From positions 1 through 20,878 of the forward strand of contig JBBQZL010000020.1 of NCBI GenBank assembly GCA_038207745.1: DNA of 20,878 nt. The letters run 5' to 3'. The notes beneath the pieces are model-generated. The model saw nothing but the letters and a program-made list of their open reading frames with translations. It had not been told where the DNA came from and searched no databases. Position 1 is the first letter of the stretch; every line of letters begins with the position of its first letter. The translations under genes were made by a program, and so were the position numbers. The stretch comes from JBBQZL01 sp038207745. Its GTDB lineage: Bacteria; Actinomycetota; Thermoleophilia; Solirubrobacterales; 70-9. Shown in pieces: positions 7,382-13,741 of the stretch.

Positions 7382-7820
7382 CCAGGTTGGTGCTTCCCGA
7401 TTTTGGGAGCACTACGGTTCTGCGCGCCCGGAGAGAAGTCCACACGCAGGGACCGATGCCGATGGGCACGACGGTGGCCGGAGCGACGGCAACGGCAACG
7501 GGGCCGGACCGAAGGCCAATGCGAACTCATCCACCGAAGGCCGCAAGACGGGGGCCGGCGGGAACCGCGGACACGGTGACCCGGGTGGCGCACATGCCGA
7601 CGGTCAACAGTGCCTCGAGTGGTGCCCGGTCTGCAGGGGTGCCGAGTTGATCCGCGCGACCGTGCCGCCGGAGCTCCAGGATCAGTGGCAGTCGCTTGCC
7701 CGGGACTCGACGGCATTTCTCAAGGCATTGGTCGATGCCCACCTTGCGCGCGAGCAGGGTGGCCCGGAGAGCCGTGAGCCCCGTGGCGACGGCCCGATCG
7801 AGGACATCCCGATCGATTAG
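7344..7820 (+). CDS. C-x3-CPVC motif protein following the ArsA-like ATPase
   Basis: The 158-aa product starts at ATG 7344 inside the end of the ATPase gene (38-base overlap, different frame), so the two should be translated from one mRNA. Residues 1-34 are polar, 35-88 are low-complexity Gly/Asp/Asn/His, and then comes QQCLEWCPVCRGAELI with cysteines at 90, 94 and 97. A helical segment follows (about 107-136) and the end is acidic (EDIPID). Actinobacterial genomes often have a short protein with a CPxC motif and helical tail beside an ArsA-like ATPase, and this fits that type from memory. Three cysteines with nearby histidines suggest metal or redox chemistry, but no function is known to me. 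Confidence 0.8.
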   Translation: MSEPQDPDKSASDQVGASRFWEHYGSARPERSPHAGTDADGHDGGRSDGNGNGAGPKANANSSTEGRKTGAGGNRGHGDPGGAHADGQQCLEWCPVCRGAELIRATVPPELQDQWQSLARDSTAFLKALVDAHLAREQGGPESREPRGDGPIEDIPID

Positions 7821-7834
7821 GCAGTTGGGGTCCG

Positions 7835-7840
7835 TAGAAT
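7835..7840 (+). promoter_or_regulatory. putative -10 element for the DUF2203 gene (leaderless)
   Basis: TAGAAT ends 7 bases before the GTG at 7848, and the intervening bases contain no Shine-Dalgarno. It lies in the 27-base gap after the C-x3-CPVC gene, so DUF2203 may be transcribed separately as well as by read-through. Confidence 0.55.
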
Positions 7841-7847
7841 CGCCCGG

Positions 7848-8252
7848 GTGTCCACCGACAGCGATTCTCCGTTCAACTACGAGCGCCACTTCACCCGCGA
7901 GGAGGCGAACCTGGCACTCGAAGAGATCCTGCCGATCCTTCAGAGCCTCAGGGATGCCAAGGACCTGCTCACCGACGAGGAGGCGCACGAGGTGTTGACG
8001 ACCGCCGCACCGACCAACGGCGGTGGTGAGCGGGGAGTCCAGATCGGCAACTCATTTCTCCAGGTCCAGAAGCTGCTGTCCTCGTTGCAGGTGATGGGAA
8101 TCCTGATCCGCGACATCGATCGTGGCCTGATCGACTTTCCCTCGATCAGGGATGGCCGCGAGATCTACCTCTGCTGGCAGCTCGACGAGGACTCGGTAGG
8201 GAACTGGCACGAGCTCGATTCGGATTTCAGTGGACGCGAACCACTCGACTGA
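7848..8252 (+). CDS. DUF2203 family protein
   Basis: The 134-aa cytosolic protein shows the DUF2203 pattern. It has an N-terminal FTREEANLALEEILPIL segment (about residues 15-31), a central helical region, and the C-terminal signature DFPSIRDGREIYLCW followed by WHELDSDFSGREPLD. The family is widespread in actinobacteria and other lineages and has no established function. The GTG start is supported by the -10 element seven bases before it and by the position of the first family motif. The next gene begins 23 bases inside its 3' end, suggesting a coupled pair. Confidence 0.88.
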   Translation: MSTDSDSPFNYERHFTREEANLALEEILPILQSLRDAKDLLTDEEAHEVLTTAAPTNGGGERGVQIGNSFLQVQKLLSSLQVMGILIRDIDRGLIDFPSIRDGREIYLCWQLDEDSVGNWHELDSDFSGREPLD

Positions 8253-8748
8253 CCCGGCCCGCGGCAATCGCAACCTGAGCGCCTACGAACGCCTTGCGGT
8301 GGCAGCAGCGATCATCTCGATCGCGAGTCTCGCCGCGCCCTGGTATCGACTTGGTTTCGACCCCAGCCTCGACCGCAGCGGTCTCGAGGCCTTCGATTTC
8401 GGGGCGGCCGCAATCGTCCTGACGATGGTCGCCGTCCTCACCTTGATCCATCTCTGCCGGACCGGCCGCCCACCCGCTGTGCCGCCTCGCGAGGGCGCGC
8501 TTGTGGCGGCGGCGGGGATCTGGACAGCAGTCATCGCAACCTTTCTGGTCTTCAATCCACCCAGTGTCGACGTTGACGGACTCGAGACCCGGTACTCGAT
8601 CGGTTTCGGCCTGGTGATCATCCTGGTCTCGGCTGGAGCCCTGGCGGTGAGCGGGCTTCGGATTCGCGACCGTGATCGCGACCGTGGAGCTATGCGTGCC
8701 CAGGAGGATCAAAGCCCTGGCGTTTCATCCCCTTCTCGATCTTCCTGA
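8230..8748 (+). CDS. four-helix membrane protein, unknown function
   Basis: The 172-aa product has four predicted membrane helices, at about residues 22-38, 57-76, 90-108 and 123-143. A cytoplasmic-looking Arg/Asp-rich stretch (RIRDRDRDRG) and a Ser/Pro tail follow the last helix. I do not recognise a family. It starts at a GTG inside the DUF2203 gene (23-base overlap). Its 3' end overlaps the converging ppk2 gene by 59 bases; the overlapped tail is low in complexity and may be dispensable. Confidence 0.75.
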   Translation: MDANHSTDPARGNRNLSAYERLAVAAAIISIASLAAPWYRLGFDPSLDRSGLEAFDFGAAAIVLTMVAVLTLIHLCRTGRPPAVPPREGALVAAAGIWTAVIATFLVFNPPSVDVDGLETRYSIGFGLVIILVSAGALAVSGLRIRDRDRDRGAMRAQEDQSPGVSSPSRSS

Positions 8749-9451
8749 TCACGGTCTCGATCACCTCGACTCGCGCATTGTGCTTCGACTCGGCTGAGAT
8801 CAGATTCCATTTCGCATGGTCGCCGCTGGTGCGATGAAGCATCTCCGCGACCGCTTCGACGTAGGCGGGGCGCTGCTCGCGGTTGTGCCAATCGTCCGGT
8901 GTGAGCTTCCAGGTCTTCAGGGGGTCCGCAGCGCGGGCATCGAAGCGCCGCAGCTGCTCGGCTTCGGAGAGATGGAGCCAGAGCTTGATCAGGATCATTC
9001 CCTCATCAACCAGCCCGTACTCGAAGTTCCTGATCTCCCTGTAGGACCGCTGCCACTCCTTCTCGGTGGCGAACCCGTCAACCCTCTCGACCAGGACCCG
9101 GCCATACCAGGACCGGTCGTAGACGCTCATCCCTCCACACCCCGGCAGCGACGGCACGAATCGGGAGAGGAAATGGTGTCGCTTCTCATCCGCACTCGGC
9201 GCCGCGAACTGGAGGACGCGAAAATGACGGGGGTCGAGGGGGTTGACGAGACGCTTGATCGAGCCACCCTTGCCTGAGGCGTCCCAGCCCTCGAAGACGA
9301 CACAGACCGGCGGGCCGATCCGGCGCTCGCCGATCAGACCACCAAGGGTGAGGCGAAGCTGCGCGAGGCGCGGCCAGGCTGCCTTGAGGCGCTCCGCCTC
9401 CTCCGCCTTGCTCATGGTCAGACTCAGATCAACCTGATCAAGACTCTTCAT
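8690..9451 (-). CDS. ppk2: polyphosphate kinase 2 family protein (probably AMP phosphotransferase type)
   Basis: The 253-aa product is a single-domain PPK2. Walker A, FEGWDASGKGG, spans residues 53-63, the Walker-B-like YDRSWYGRVLVERV spans 111-124, and the lid region carries LRRFDARAADPLKTWKLTPDDW. PPK2 enzymes use polyphosphate to phosphorylate nucleotides in the cytosol. The FEGWDA.GKGG and DRSWYGRVLVERV wording resembles the polyphosphate:AMP phosphotransferase (class II) branch; the subclass is inferred. ATG 9451 is chosen because AGGA lies about eight bases upstream; the frame is open to 9508 without such support. A small membrane protein gene ends 13 bases upstream, probably in the same transcript. 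Confidence 0.92.
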   Translation of the reverse strand: MKSLDQVDLSLTMSKAEEAERLKAAWPRLAQLRLTLGGLIGERRIGPPVCVVFEGWDASGKGGSIKRLVNPLDPRHFRVLQFAAPSADEKRHHFLSRFVPSLPGCGGMSVYDRSWYGRVLVERVDGFATEKEWQRSYREIRNFEYGLVDEGMILIKLWLHLSEAEQLRRFDARAADPLKTWKLTPDDWHNREQRPAYVEAVAEMLHRTSGDHAKWNLISAESKHNARVEVIETVIRKIEKGMKRQGFDPPGHA

Positions 9452-9464
9452 CGTGCACGTCCTT

Positions 9465-9698
9465 TCACTGGGCTCCGGACCGCTCCAGGCGCACCGGTGG
9501 ATTGTCAACGGAGAGATTGAGCGCGATTGGGAATACCAGGGCTCCCAGGAAGATCAGGATCACTCCGGACAGGACAAGCCAGCGCACTCTGGTTATGTGT
9601 CCCGCGATCGCAAAAACGAATCCGAACAGCATCAGGGCGAGGTAGGGCCCGAGACTCTGGGGAAGCAGCGCCGCCATGGCGTTGGTAGGCAGGTTCAC
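9465..9698 (-). CDS. small two-helix membrane protein
   Basis: This short product has two hydrophobic helices, about PYLALMLFGFVFAIAG and WLVLSGVILIFLGALVFPIA, joined by a basic turn (HITRVR), and a polar tail. No family is recognised. Two starts are possible: ATG 9713 (82 aa), with no ribosome site, or GTG 9698 (77 aa), which lies 7 bases after GATAAT and fits the leaderless pattern here. I prefer the latter. It ends 13 bases before ppk2 on the same strand, so the two probably share a transcript, and it is divergent from the moxR-like gene. Confidence 0.6.
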   Translation of the reverse strand: MNLPTNAMAALLPQSLGPYLALMLFGFVFAIAGHITRVRWLVLSGVILIFLGALVFPIALNLSVDNPPVRLERSGAQ

Positions 9699-9705
9699 CA
9701 CGCCG

Positions 9706-9713
9706 ATTATCAT
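9706..9713. promoter_or_regulatory. overlapping divergent -10 elements
   Basis: The bases ATTATCAT read as a -10 on both strands. On plus, TATCAT (9708-9713) lies 9 bases before the moxR-like ATG at 9723. On minus, GATAAT (9711-9706) lies 7 bases before GTG 9698 of the small membrane protein. Neither start has a Shine-Dalgarno. No strong -35 is seen for either. Confidence 0.45.
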
Positions 9714-9722
9714 CGCAAGTCG

Positions 9723-10628
9723 ATGAGTAGGGAAACCGACCCCCAGATACCGGCCTCCGTTGACGAGGTGACCGCGGCACTTGCGAGCGCCGATTACCTC
9801 GCGGATGAACCTGCGGCACTGGTCTCGTTCCTCGCCCAGCGGCTCGGAAAGCCGATCCTCGTCGAGGGTCCCGCCGGGGTTGGGAAGACCGAGCTCGCAA
9901 AGGCGATCTCACGCGCAACCGGCCGTGAGCTCGTGCGATTGCAGTGCTACGAGGGTCTCGATGAGTCGAAGGCGCTGTACGAGTGGAACTATCGCAAGCA
10001 GCTGCTGAGGATCCAGGCCGAGGCCACCGACGCCGATGCAGGCGGCGTCATGGATGACATCTTCAACGAGGAGTTCCTGCTCACCCGCCCGCTGATGCAG
10101 GCGATCGCAAGCGTTGAGCCGGTCGTGCTGCTGATCGACGAGATCGACAAGACCGACCAGGAGTTCGAGGCGATGCTGCTCGAACTGCTCTCTGACTTCC
10201 AGATCACAGTGCCCGAGCTGGGCCAGGTCTCTGCCACCTCGATGCCGATCGTCGTCCTGACCTCGAACAATGCACGCGAGCTGACGGAGGCGCTGAAGCG
10301 ACGCTGCCTCTATCTGTGGCTCGACTACCCGGACCTGGAGCGCGAGCTCGAGATCGTCCGGCTGCACGTCCCCGATCTGGACGAGAATGTGGCCCGGCGA
10401 ATGGTCGAAGTGGTCGGGATGATCCGCGAGCTCGACCTCAAGAAGCCGCCCTCGATCGCCGAATCGATCGATTGGGCGAGAACCCTGCTTCTGCTTGGAG
10501 CGCAGGACATCGACCGCGAGACCTTCCAGCGTTCGATCTCGATCCTGATCAAGCACCGGACCGACATCGACCTGGTCACCGAGAGGGTTGGGGTCAGGCT
10601 TGCCGACTCCGTACGGACAGACGGCTGA
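9723..10628 (+). CDS. MoxR/CoxD-type AAA+ ATPase
   Basis: The 301-aa protein has Walker A GPAGVGKT at residues 49-56, the characteristic LQCYEGLDESKALYEWNY at 73-90, Walker B VVLLIDEI at 134-141, sensor 1 TSNN at 180-183 and the arginine-finger region LKRRCLY at 191-197. This is the MoxR branch closest to CoxD, cytosolic AAA+ chaperones that work with a VWA-domain partner to mature metal enzymes or assemble complexes. The partner gene follows directly and overlaps it. ATG 9723 puts the helical lead-in (VDEVTAALASADYL) at the N-terminus; the frame is open further upstream to 9453, but that part covers the divergent gene and carries no family similarity. Confidence 0.92.
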   Translation: MSRETDPQIPASVDEVTAALASADYLADEPAALVSFLAQRLGKPILVEGPAGVGKTELAKAISRATGRELVRLQCYEGLDESKALYEWNYRKQLLRIQAEATDADAGGVMDDIFNEEFLLTRPLMQAIASVEPVVLLIDEIDKTDQEFEAMLLELLSDFQITVPELGQVSATSMPIVVLTSNNARELTEALKRRCLYLWLDYPDLERELEIVRLHVPDLDENVARRMVEVVGMIRELDLKKPPSIAESIDWARTLLLLGAQDIDRETFQRSISILIKHRTDIDLVTERVGVRLADSVRTDG

Positions 10629-12009
10629 CGCCGGCCCTCCGGGCCTTGCGGCGAAAGTTCTCAGCTTCTGCGAGGAGCTGAGAAGGGAGGGTGTCTCGGT
10701 CGGTACCTCGGAGATTCTCGACGCATTCGAGGCGCTGGATCAGATCTCATGGACAGGCGAGGATGACTTTCGCGAGGCGCTCTCGGCAACCGTTGCCAAG
10801 TCACCTGAGGATCGGCAACTCTTCGAGAAGGTCTTTGAGCGCTTCTTCTTCCGCTCTGCCGAGGCCGAGGCGGTCCAGCGCGAGATCCGAGAGGGCGAGG
10901 CCCGGGAAGGCGCCTCCGGTCAGCTCGACATCGATGATCTGCGTGACGCCGTACGTGAGGCGATCCGCGATAGCGACGAGTCGCGGATGCGAGACCTGGC
11001 GCGTCTCGCGATCACCGCCTTCGGCCGGCGCGGCGACGGCTCTGGGGTCGTCGGGGTCGATATCCAGCGGATCCGCAGGACCCTTGAACTGACCACAGGC
11101 CCACAGCCCGATGCAGGTGACGGCGGAGGCGAGAGGCCCCTGACGATCTCGCGTGAGCAGCTGAACCGCTTCGAACGCCATCTCCGGACCGAGCTGGAAC
11201 GGGGTCTGATCGAGCGAACGCAGACCCTCCCCCCCGCCCGGCCGCTCGCTGACCTGAATCGGACCCTGCCGACCAACCCGACCCAGGACCTGGCTGCGGT
11301 CCATCGCGCGGTGACCCAGATGAGGCGGCGCCTCGCGACACTCGGCCAGGAGCAGCGCGGCCACCGGCACAGCGGCGCGGTTGACATGCGCCGGACGATG
11401 CGCGCCTCATTGCAGACCGGCGGCGTGCCCCTCGACCTGCACTACCGGCCAAGGCATCCGCGTCGCCCTGAGATCTACGTGCTCTGCGATGTCTCGACCT
11501 CGGTCACCTCGGCCAGCGTCTTCTTTCTCAGCGTCCTCCATGCGCTTCACGACTCATTCCGGAAGCTCCGCAGTTTTGTCTTCATCGAGCGGATTTCGGA
11601 GGTGACAGACATCTTCGAGCACGAACGGGACTTCCGCGAGATCTCCCGCAAGATCTCGAGCGACGGCGGCGTCGCCGATGTCTCGGGCTATACCGACTAC
11701 GGACGGGTCTGGCTCGAGTTTCTTGCCGAGATCTCCGGTGACCTCGGGCCACGCTCAACCGTGATCGTGCTCGGCGATGCCCGGACCAACGGGCGCGAGC
11801 CCCGCGCGGAGATCTTCGCCCAAGTCGCGCAACAGGCCGGTCGCCTGTTCTGGCTCAACCCCGAGCCGCGCCTCTACTGGAACTACGGCGACTCGGTGAT
11901 GGGGCAATACGAGAAGTTCTGCGACGGCACCTTTGAGTGCTGGACCACGAGGCACCTCGAGAACTTCGTCAACATCGTCGCCGGCGCAGCGCCGGTCGCC
12001 GATCAGTAG
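10588..12009 (+). CDS. CoxE-like VWA-domain protein
   Basis: The 473-aa product matches CoxE-like proteins, which pair with CoxD/MoxR ATPases. The N-terminal half is helical and charged. The C-terminal VWA domain has an intact MIDAS: DVSTS at residues 301-305, a threonine in SGYTDYG near 369, and GDARTN at 396-401. These bind a divalent metal to hold a client. The end has the family-like WNYGDSVM and FCDGTFECWTTRHL stretches. The first in-frame start is TTG 10588, overlapping the ATPase gene by 41 bases; TTG 10600 is an alternative with a better GGGG spacing. Either way the overlap implies coupled translation. No CO dehydrogenase subunit is encoded here, so the client is unknown. Confidence 0.9.
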   Translation: MGSGLPTPYGQTADAGPPGLAAKVLSFCEELRREGVSVGTSEILDAFEALDQISWTGEDDFREALSATVAKSPEDRQLFEKVFERFFFRSAEAEAVQREIREGEAREGASGQLDIDDLRDAVREAIRDSDESRMRDLARLAITAFGRRGDGSGVVGVDIQRIRRTLELTTGPQPDAGDGGGERPLTISREQLNRFERHLRTELERGLIERTQTLPPARPLADLNRTLPTNPTQDLAAVHRAVTQMRRRLATLGQEQRGHRHSGAVDMRRTMRASLQTGGVPLDLHYRPRHPRRPEIYVLCDVSTSVTSASVFFLSVLHALHDSFRKLRSFVFIERISEVTDIFEHERDFREISRKISSDGGVADVSGYTDYGRVWLEFLAEISGDLGPRSTVIVLGDARTNGREPRAEIFAQVAQQAGRLFWLNPEPRLYWNYGDSVMGQYEKFCDGTFECWTTRHLENFVNIVAGAAPVADQ

Positions 12010-12019
12010 TGGCCGCGGT

Positions 12020-12475
12020 CTAGCGGGGGGACCAGGCGTCGGGCAGCTCCGCGAGCGTCTTGACCACCGGCGGCAGGTCCCCGCTGACCAGGTCAGAGAG
12101 GCTCACGGTTTCGAGGACCGCGCGGAGGTTCGCACGCACCGCGATCCAGACCGTCTGCAGGTGCTCGGCATTTCCCCGGTAGACGATTGACTCGGGTGGG
12201 GCTGACTGAACATGGGCGATCGGACCCTCGACGGCGCGGATCACATCCGCGACGGTCACCTCATCAGCCGGCTTGGCGAGCCAGTATCCGCCGCGTGCAC
12301 CCCTCCGCGCCTGGACGATGCCCGCATGCTTGAGGTCGAGCAGGATGTGCTCGAGAAACTGCAGGGGAATGTCCTGTGCCTCCGCGAGCCGCTCCCCCTT
12401 TACCGGACCCTCGTCGGCGGCGGCCAGCTCGGCTGCGGCGCGGACGGCATAGTCGGCTTTGGCGGAAACTCGCAT
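12020..12475 (-). CDS. Rrf2 family transcriptional regulator, cysteine-free
   Basis: The 151-aa protein has the Rrf2 winged helix at its N-terminus: VSAKADYAVRAAAELA, then LQFLEHILLDLKHAGIVQARRGARGGYWLA, with VTVADVIRAVEGPI typical of the family's dimer helix. It contains no cysteine, so it cannot hold the Fe-S cluster of IscR, NsrR or RsrR. This points to a CymR-like mode, where regulation is through a partner protein or small molecule and targets are often sulfur genes. The TSUP permease gene lies 63 bases upstream on the same strand, and a CTGAYTAA half-site occurs before both genes. It converges on the CoxE-like gene with only 10 bases between stops. Confidence 0.92.
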   Translation of the reverse strand: MRVSAKADYAVRAAAELAAADEGPVKGERLAEAQDIPLQFLEHILLDLKHAGIVQARRGARGGYWLAKPADEVTVADVIRAVEGPIAHVQSAPPESIVYRGNAEHLQTVWIAVRANLRAVLETVSLSDLVSGDLPPVVKTLAELPDAWSPR

Positions 12476-12483
12476 CGAGCTAG

Positions 12484-12491
12484 TTAATCAG
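12484..12491 (-). promoter_or_regulatory. candidate Rrf2 half-site before the rrf2 gene
   Basis: On the minus strand CTGATTAA lies 8 bases before the rrf2 ATG. It matches CTGACTAA inside the perfect inverted repeat upstream of the TSUP gene at seven of eight bases and in the same orientation. No full second arm is visible here. Confidence 0.35.
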
Positions 12492-12492
12492 C

Positions 12493-12510
12493 CGGGTGTG
12501 TTCGCACCCG
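12493..12510 (-). terminator. hairpin between the TSUP and rrf2 genes
   Basis: CGGGTG and CACCCG form a perfect 6-bp stem with a 6-base loop in the 63-base gap, ending 17 bases before the rrf2 start. It lacks a T-run, so it may only attenuate read-through from the permease gene or shape the rrf2 leader. Confidence 0.35.
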
Positions 12511-12538
12511 CTGTCGCGTCCCTGGCTGGCGGCCCCGG

Positions 12539-13483
12539 TCAACCCGTCGTCTCCGCAGTCAGGTCATCTGACCGGTCCGTGATCGACTGACCCTCGGCCA
12601 GAAGCCGGGCATCGCGGCGTTTGTTGTACCAGCGCGGACCGTAGATCAGCAGGCCGAGTCCGATCCCGGCAACGGCGGCGGCTATCGGCCAGACCGTCGG
12701 ATCGCCCTTCTGGATCGTCAGCAGGCCCGATGCGATAAGCACGACACCGAGGGCTGTGCGGATGAACCCGAGCGGGGCCTTGGCGGAGAGCTTGCTGCCG
12801 ATGATCACGCCGGGCACCGAGCCGAGAAGGATGTTGCCTGCCAGGATGAAGTCGACGTTGCCGCTCACCCAGTGGGCCAGGCCTGCGGCCCAGAGCAGAA
12901 TCGCGGCGTGAAAGACATCGGTGCCGACCACCCTGAGGGGCGTGAGCCGGAAGACGGCGATGAGCAGGATCGCGATCACGGTTCCAGAACCCGCCGAGGT
13001 GATTCCGATCACAAATCCCGTTGTCATTCCAATCACCACGGCAGCGATCTTGTGACGCCGCTTGAGCACGAAATCATCGCGCTCTTCGATCAGATGGCTG
13101 AGGAAGAGCGCGCGTGCCAGGGTCAGGATGCCGACCATCAGCAGGGCGCCCCCGAGGAGCGCATAGACGATCGAGTCGAGCTTGGCGTCGCCGATCTTTG
13201 TCGAGAGGACATGGATCGCCCACACTCCGGCGATCGACGACGGAACGCTGCCGAGCGACAGCCAGAAGACGAGGCCCATGTTGACCGTCCCCATCTTGAA
13301 GTGCTGCCAGCCGCCAAAAGTCTTGGTGACTGCCGCGTAAAAGATGTCGGTGCCTATCGCCGTGACCGGCTGGATCCCGAAAACGAGAATCAACAGAGGC
13401 GTCATCAGGGTACCGCCACCCATGCCGGTCATGCCGACCAGCACTCCGATGCCAAAGCCAAAAACGACGATTACTGGATCCAC
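12539..13483 (-). CDS. TSUP (TauE/SafE) family permease
   Basis: The 314-aa membrane protein has about eight helices in two related halves, each with the TSUP repeat: GTDIFYAAVTKTFGGWQHF in the first and GTDVFHAAILLWAAGLAHW in the second. The Gly-rich start GMTGMGGGTLMTPLL is also typical. TSUP proteins move sulfite, sulfonates, thiosulfate or other small organic anions across the cytoplasmic membrane. A cytoplasmic loop (about ERDDFVLKRRHK) separates the halves and the tail is polar. The GTG start at 13483 puts the first helix at the N-terminus. The Rrf2 gene follows, and a perfect inverted repeat lies in its leader, suggesting control by that regulator. The substrate cannot be read from the sequence. 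Confidence 0.92.
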   Translation of the reverse strand: MDPVIVVFGFGIGVLVGMTGMGGGTLMTPLLILVFGIQPVTAIGTDIFYAAVTKTFGGWQHFKMGTVNMGLVFWLSLGSVPSSIAGVWAIHVLSTKIGDAKLDSIVYALLGGALLMVGILTLARALFLSHLIEERDDFVLKRRHKIAAVVIGMTTGFVIGITSAGSGTVIAILLIAVFRLTPLRVVGTDVFHAAILLWAAGLAHWVSGNVDFILAGNILLGSVPGVIIGSKLSAKAPLGFIRTALGVVLIASGLLTIQKGDPTVWPIAAAVAGIGLGLLIYGPRWYNKRRDARLLAEGQSITDRSDDLTAETTG

Positions 13484-13526
13484 AGGTCTGCTCTCATTCC
13501 TGGGCGGCCGAAAGCGGCCAGCCCTT

Positions 13527-13545
13527 CCTGACTTCTTTAGTCAGG
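13527..13545 (-). promoter_or_regulatory. operator-like perfect inverted repeat upstream of the TSUP gene
   Basis: CCTGACT-TCTTT-AGTCAGG is a perfect 7-bp inverted repeat with a 5-base centre. If the TACTAT at 13563-13568 is the -10, the repeat lies about 11-29 bases after the transcription start, a usual repressor position. One arm with its flank (CTGACTAA on minus) recurs before rrf2. It could alternatively be a leader hairpin. Confidence 0.5.
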
Positions 13546-13562
13546 TACGCAAGAAAGTCGTG

Positions 13563-13568
13563 ATAGTA
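13563..13568 (-). promoter_or_regulatory. putative -10 element for the TSUP gene
   Basis: TACTAT on the minus strand fits TANNNT closely and would give a leader of about 73 bases before GTG 13483. No clear -35 is visible at 16-18 bases. Confidence 0.4.
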
Positions 13569-13619
13569 GCAGCGCAGTCCGGGACAAATCCCCACCAGAT
13601 AACTTGGCAATGCCGTCGC

Positions 13620-13625
13620 TAGTAT
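13620..13625 (+). promoter_or_regulatory. putative -10 element for the thi operon
   Basis: TAGTAT would start transcription near 13632, just before the riboswitch fold begins. A TTGGCA at 13604-13609 is only 10 bases upstream, too close for a normal -35. Confidence 0.45.
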
Positions 13626-13636
13626 CTGGCTCAAAC

Positions 13637-13741
13637 CCAGGGGTGCTCGCGGGAGATGCGGGCTGAGATTGCGCCAATCGAAGAGTCCCGCCCGGCGCCG
13701 ACCCTCAGAACCTGTGCGGTAATGCGCGCGAAGGGAGAGTC
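13637..13741 (+). ncRNA. TPP riboswitch (THI element)
   Basis: The conserved TPP aptamer blocks appear in order: GGGGTGCT at 13640-13647, GGCTGAGA, ACCCTCAGAACCTG, then GGTAATGCGCGCGAAGGGAG at the 3' end. P3 can form from CTCGC/GCGGG, P2 from GGGT/ACCC and P5 from GTGCG/TGCGC. Between GGCTGAGA and ACCC sits an extra 32-base arm with a GCGCC/GGCGC stem, an enlarged P3a-like insertion. The 3' conserved AGGGAG is also the ribosome site for the TTG at 13742, so TPP binding should hide it and block translation of the transporter. P1 is weak: GGCTC at 13628-13632 can pair with GAGTC at 13737-13741. Confidence 0.93.

Noticed and set aside
13604..13625. TTGGCA and TAGTAT as a standard -35/-10 pair for the thi operon
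   Set aside because: The spacer is only 10 bases, too short for a normal sigma-70-type promoter; only the -10 was kept.
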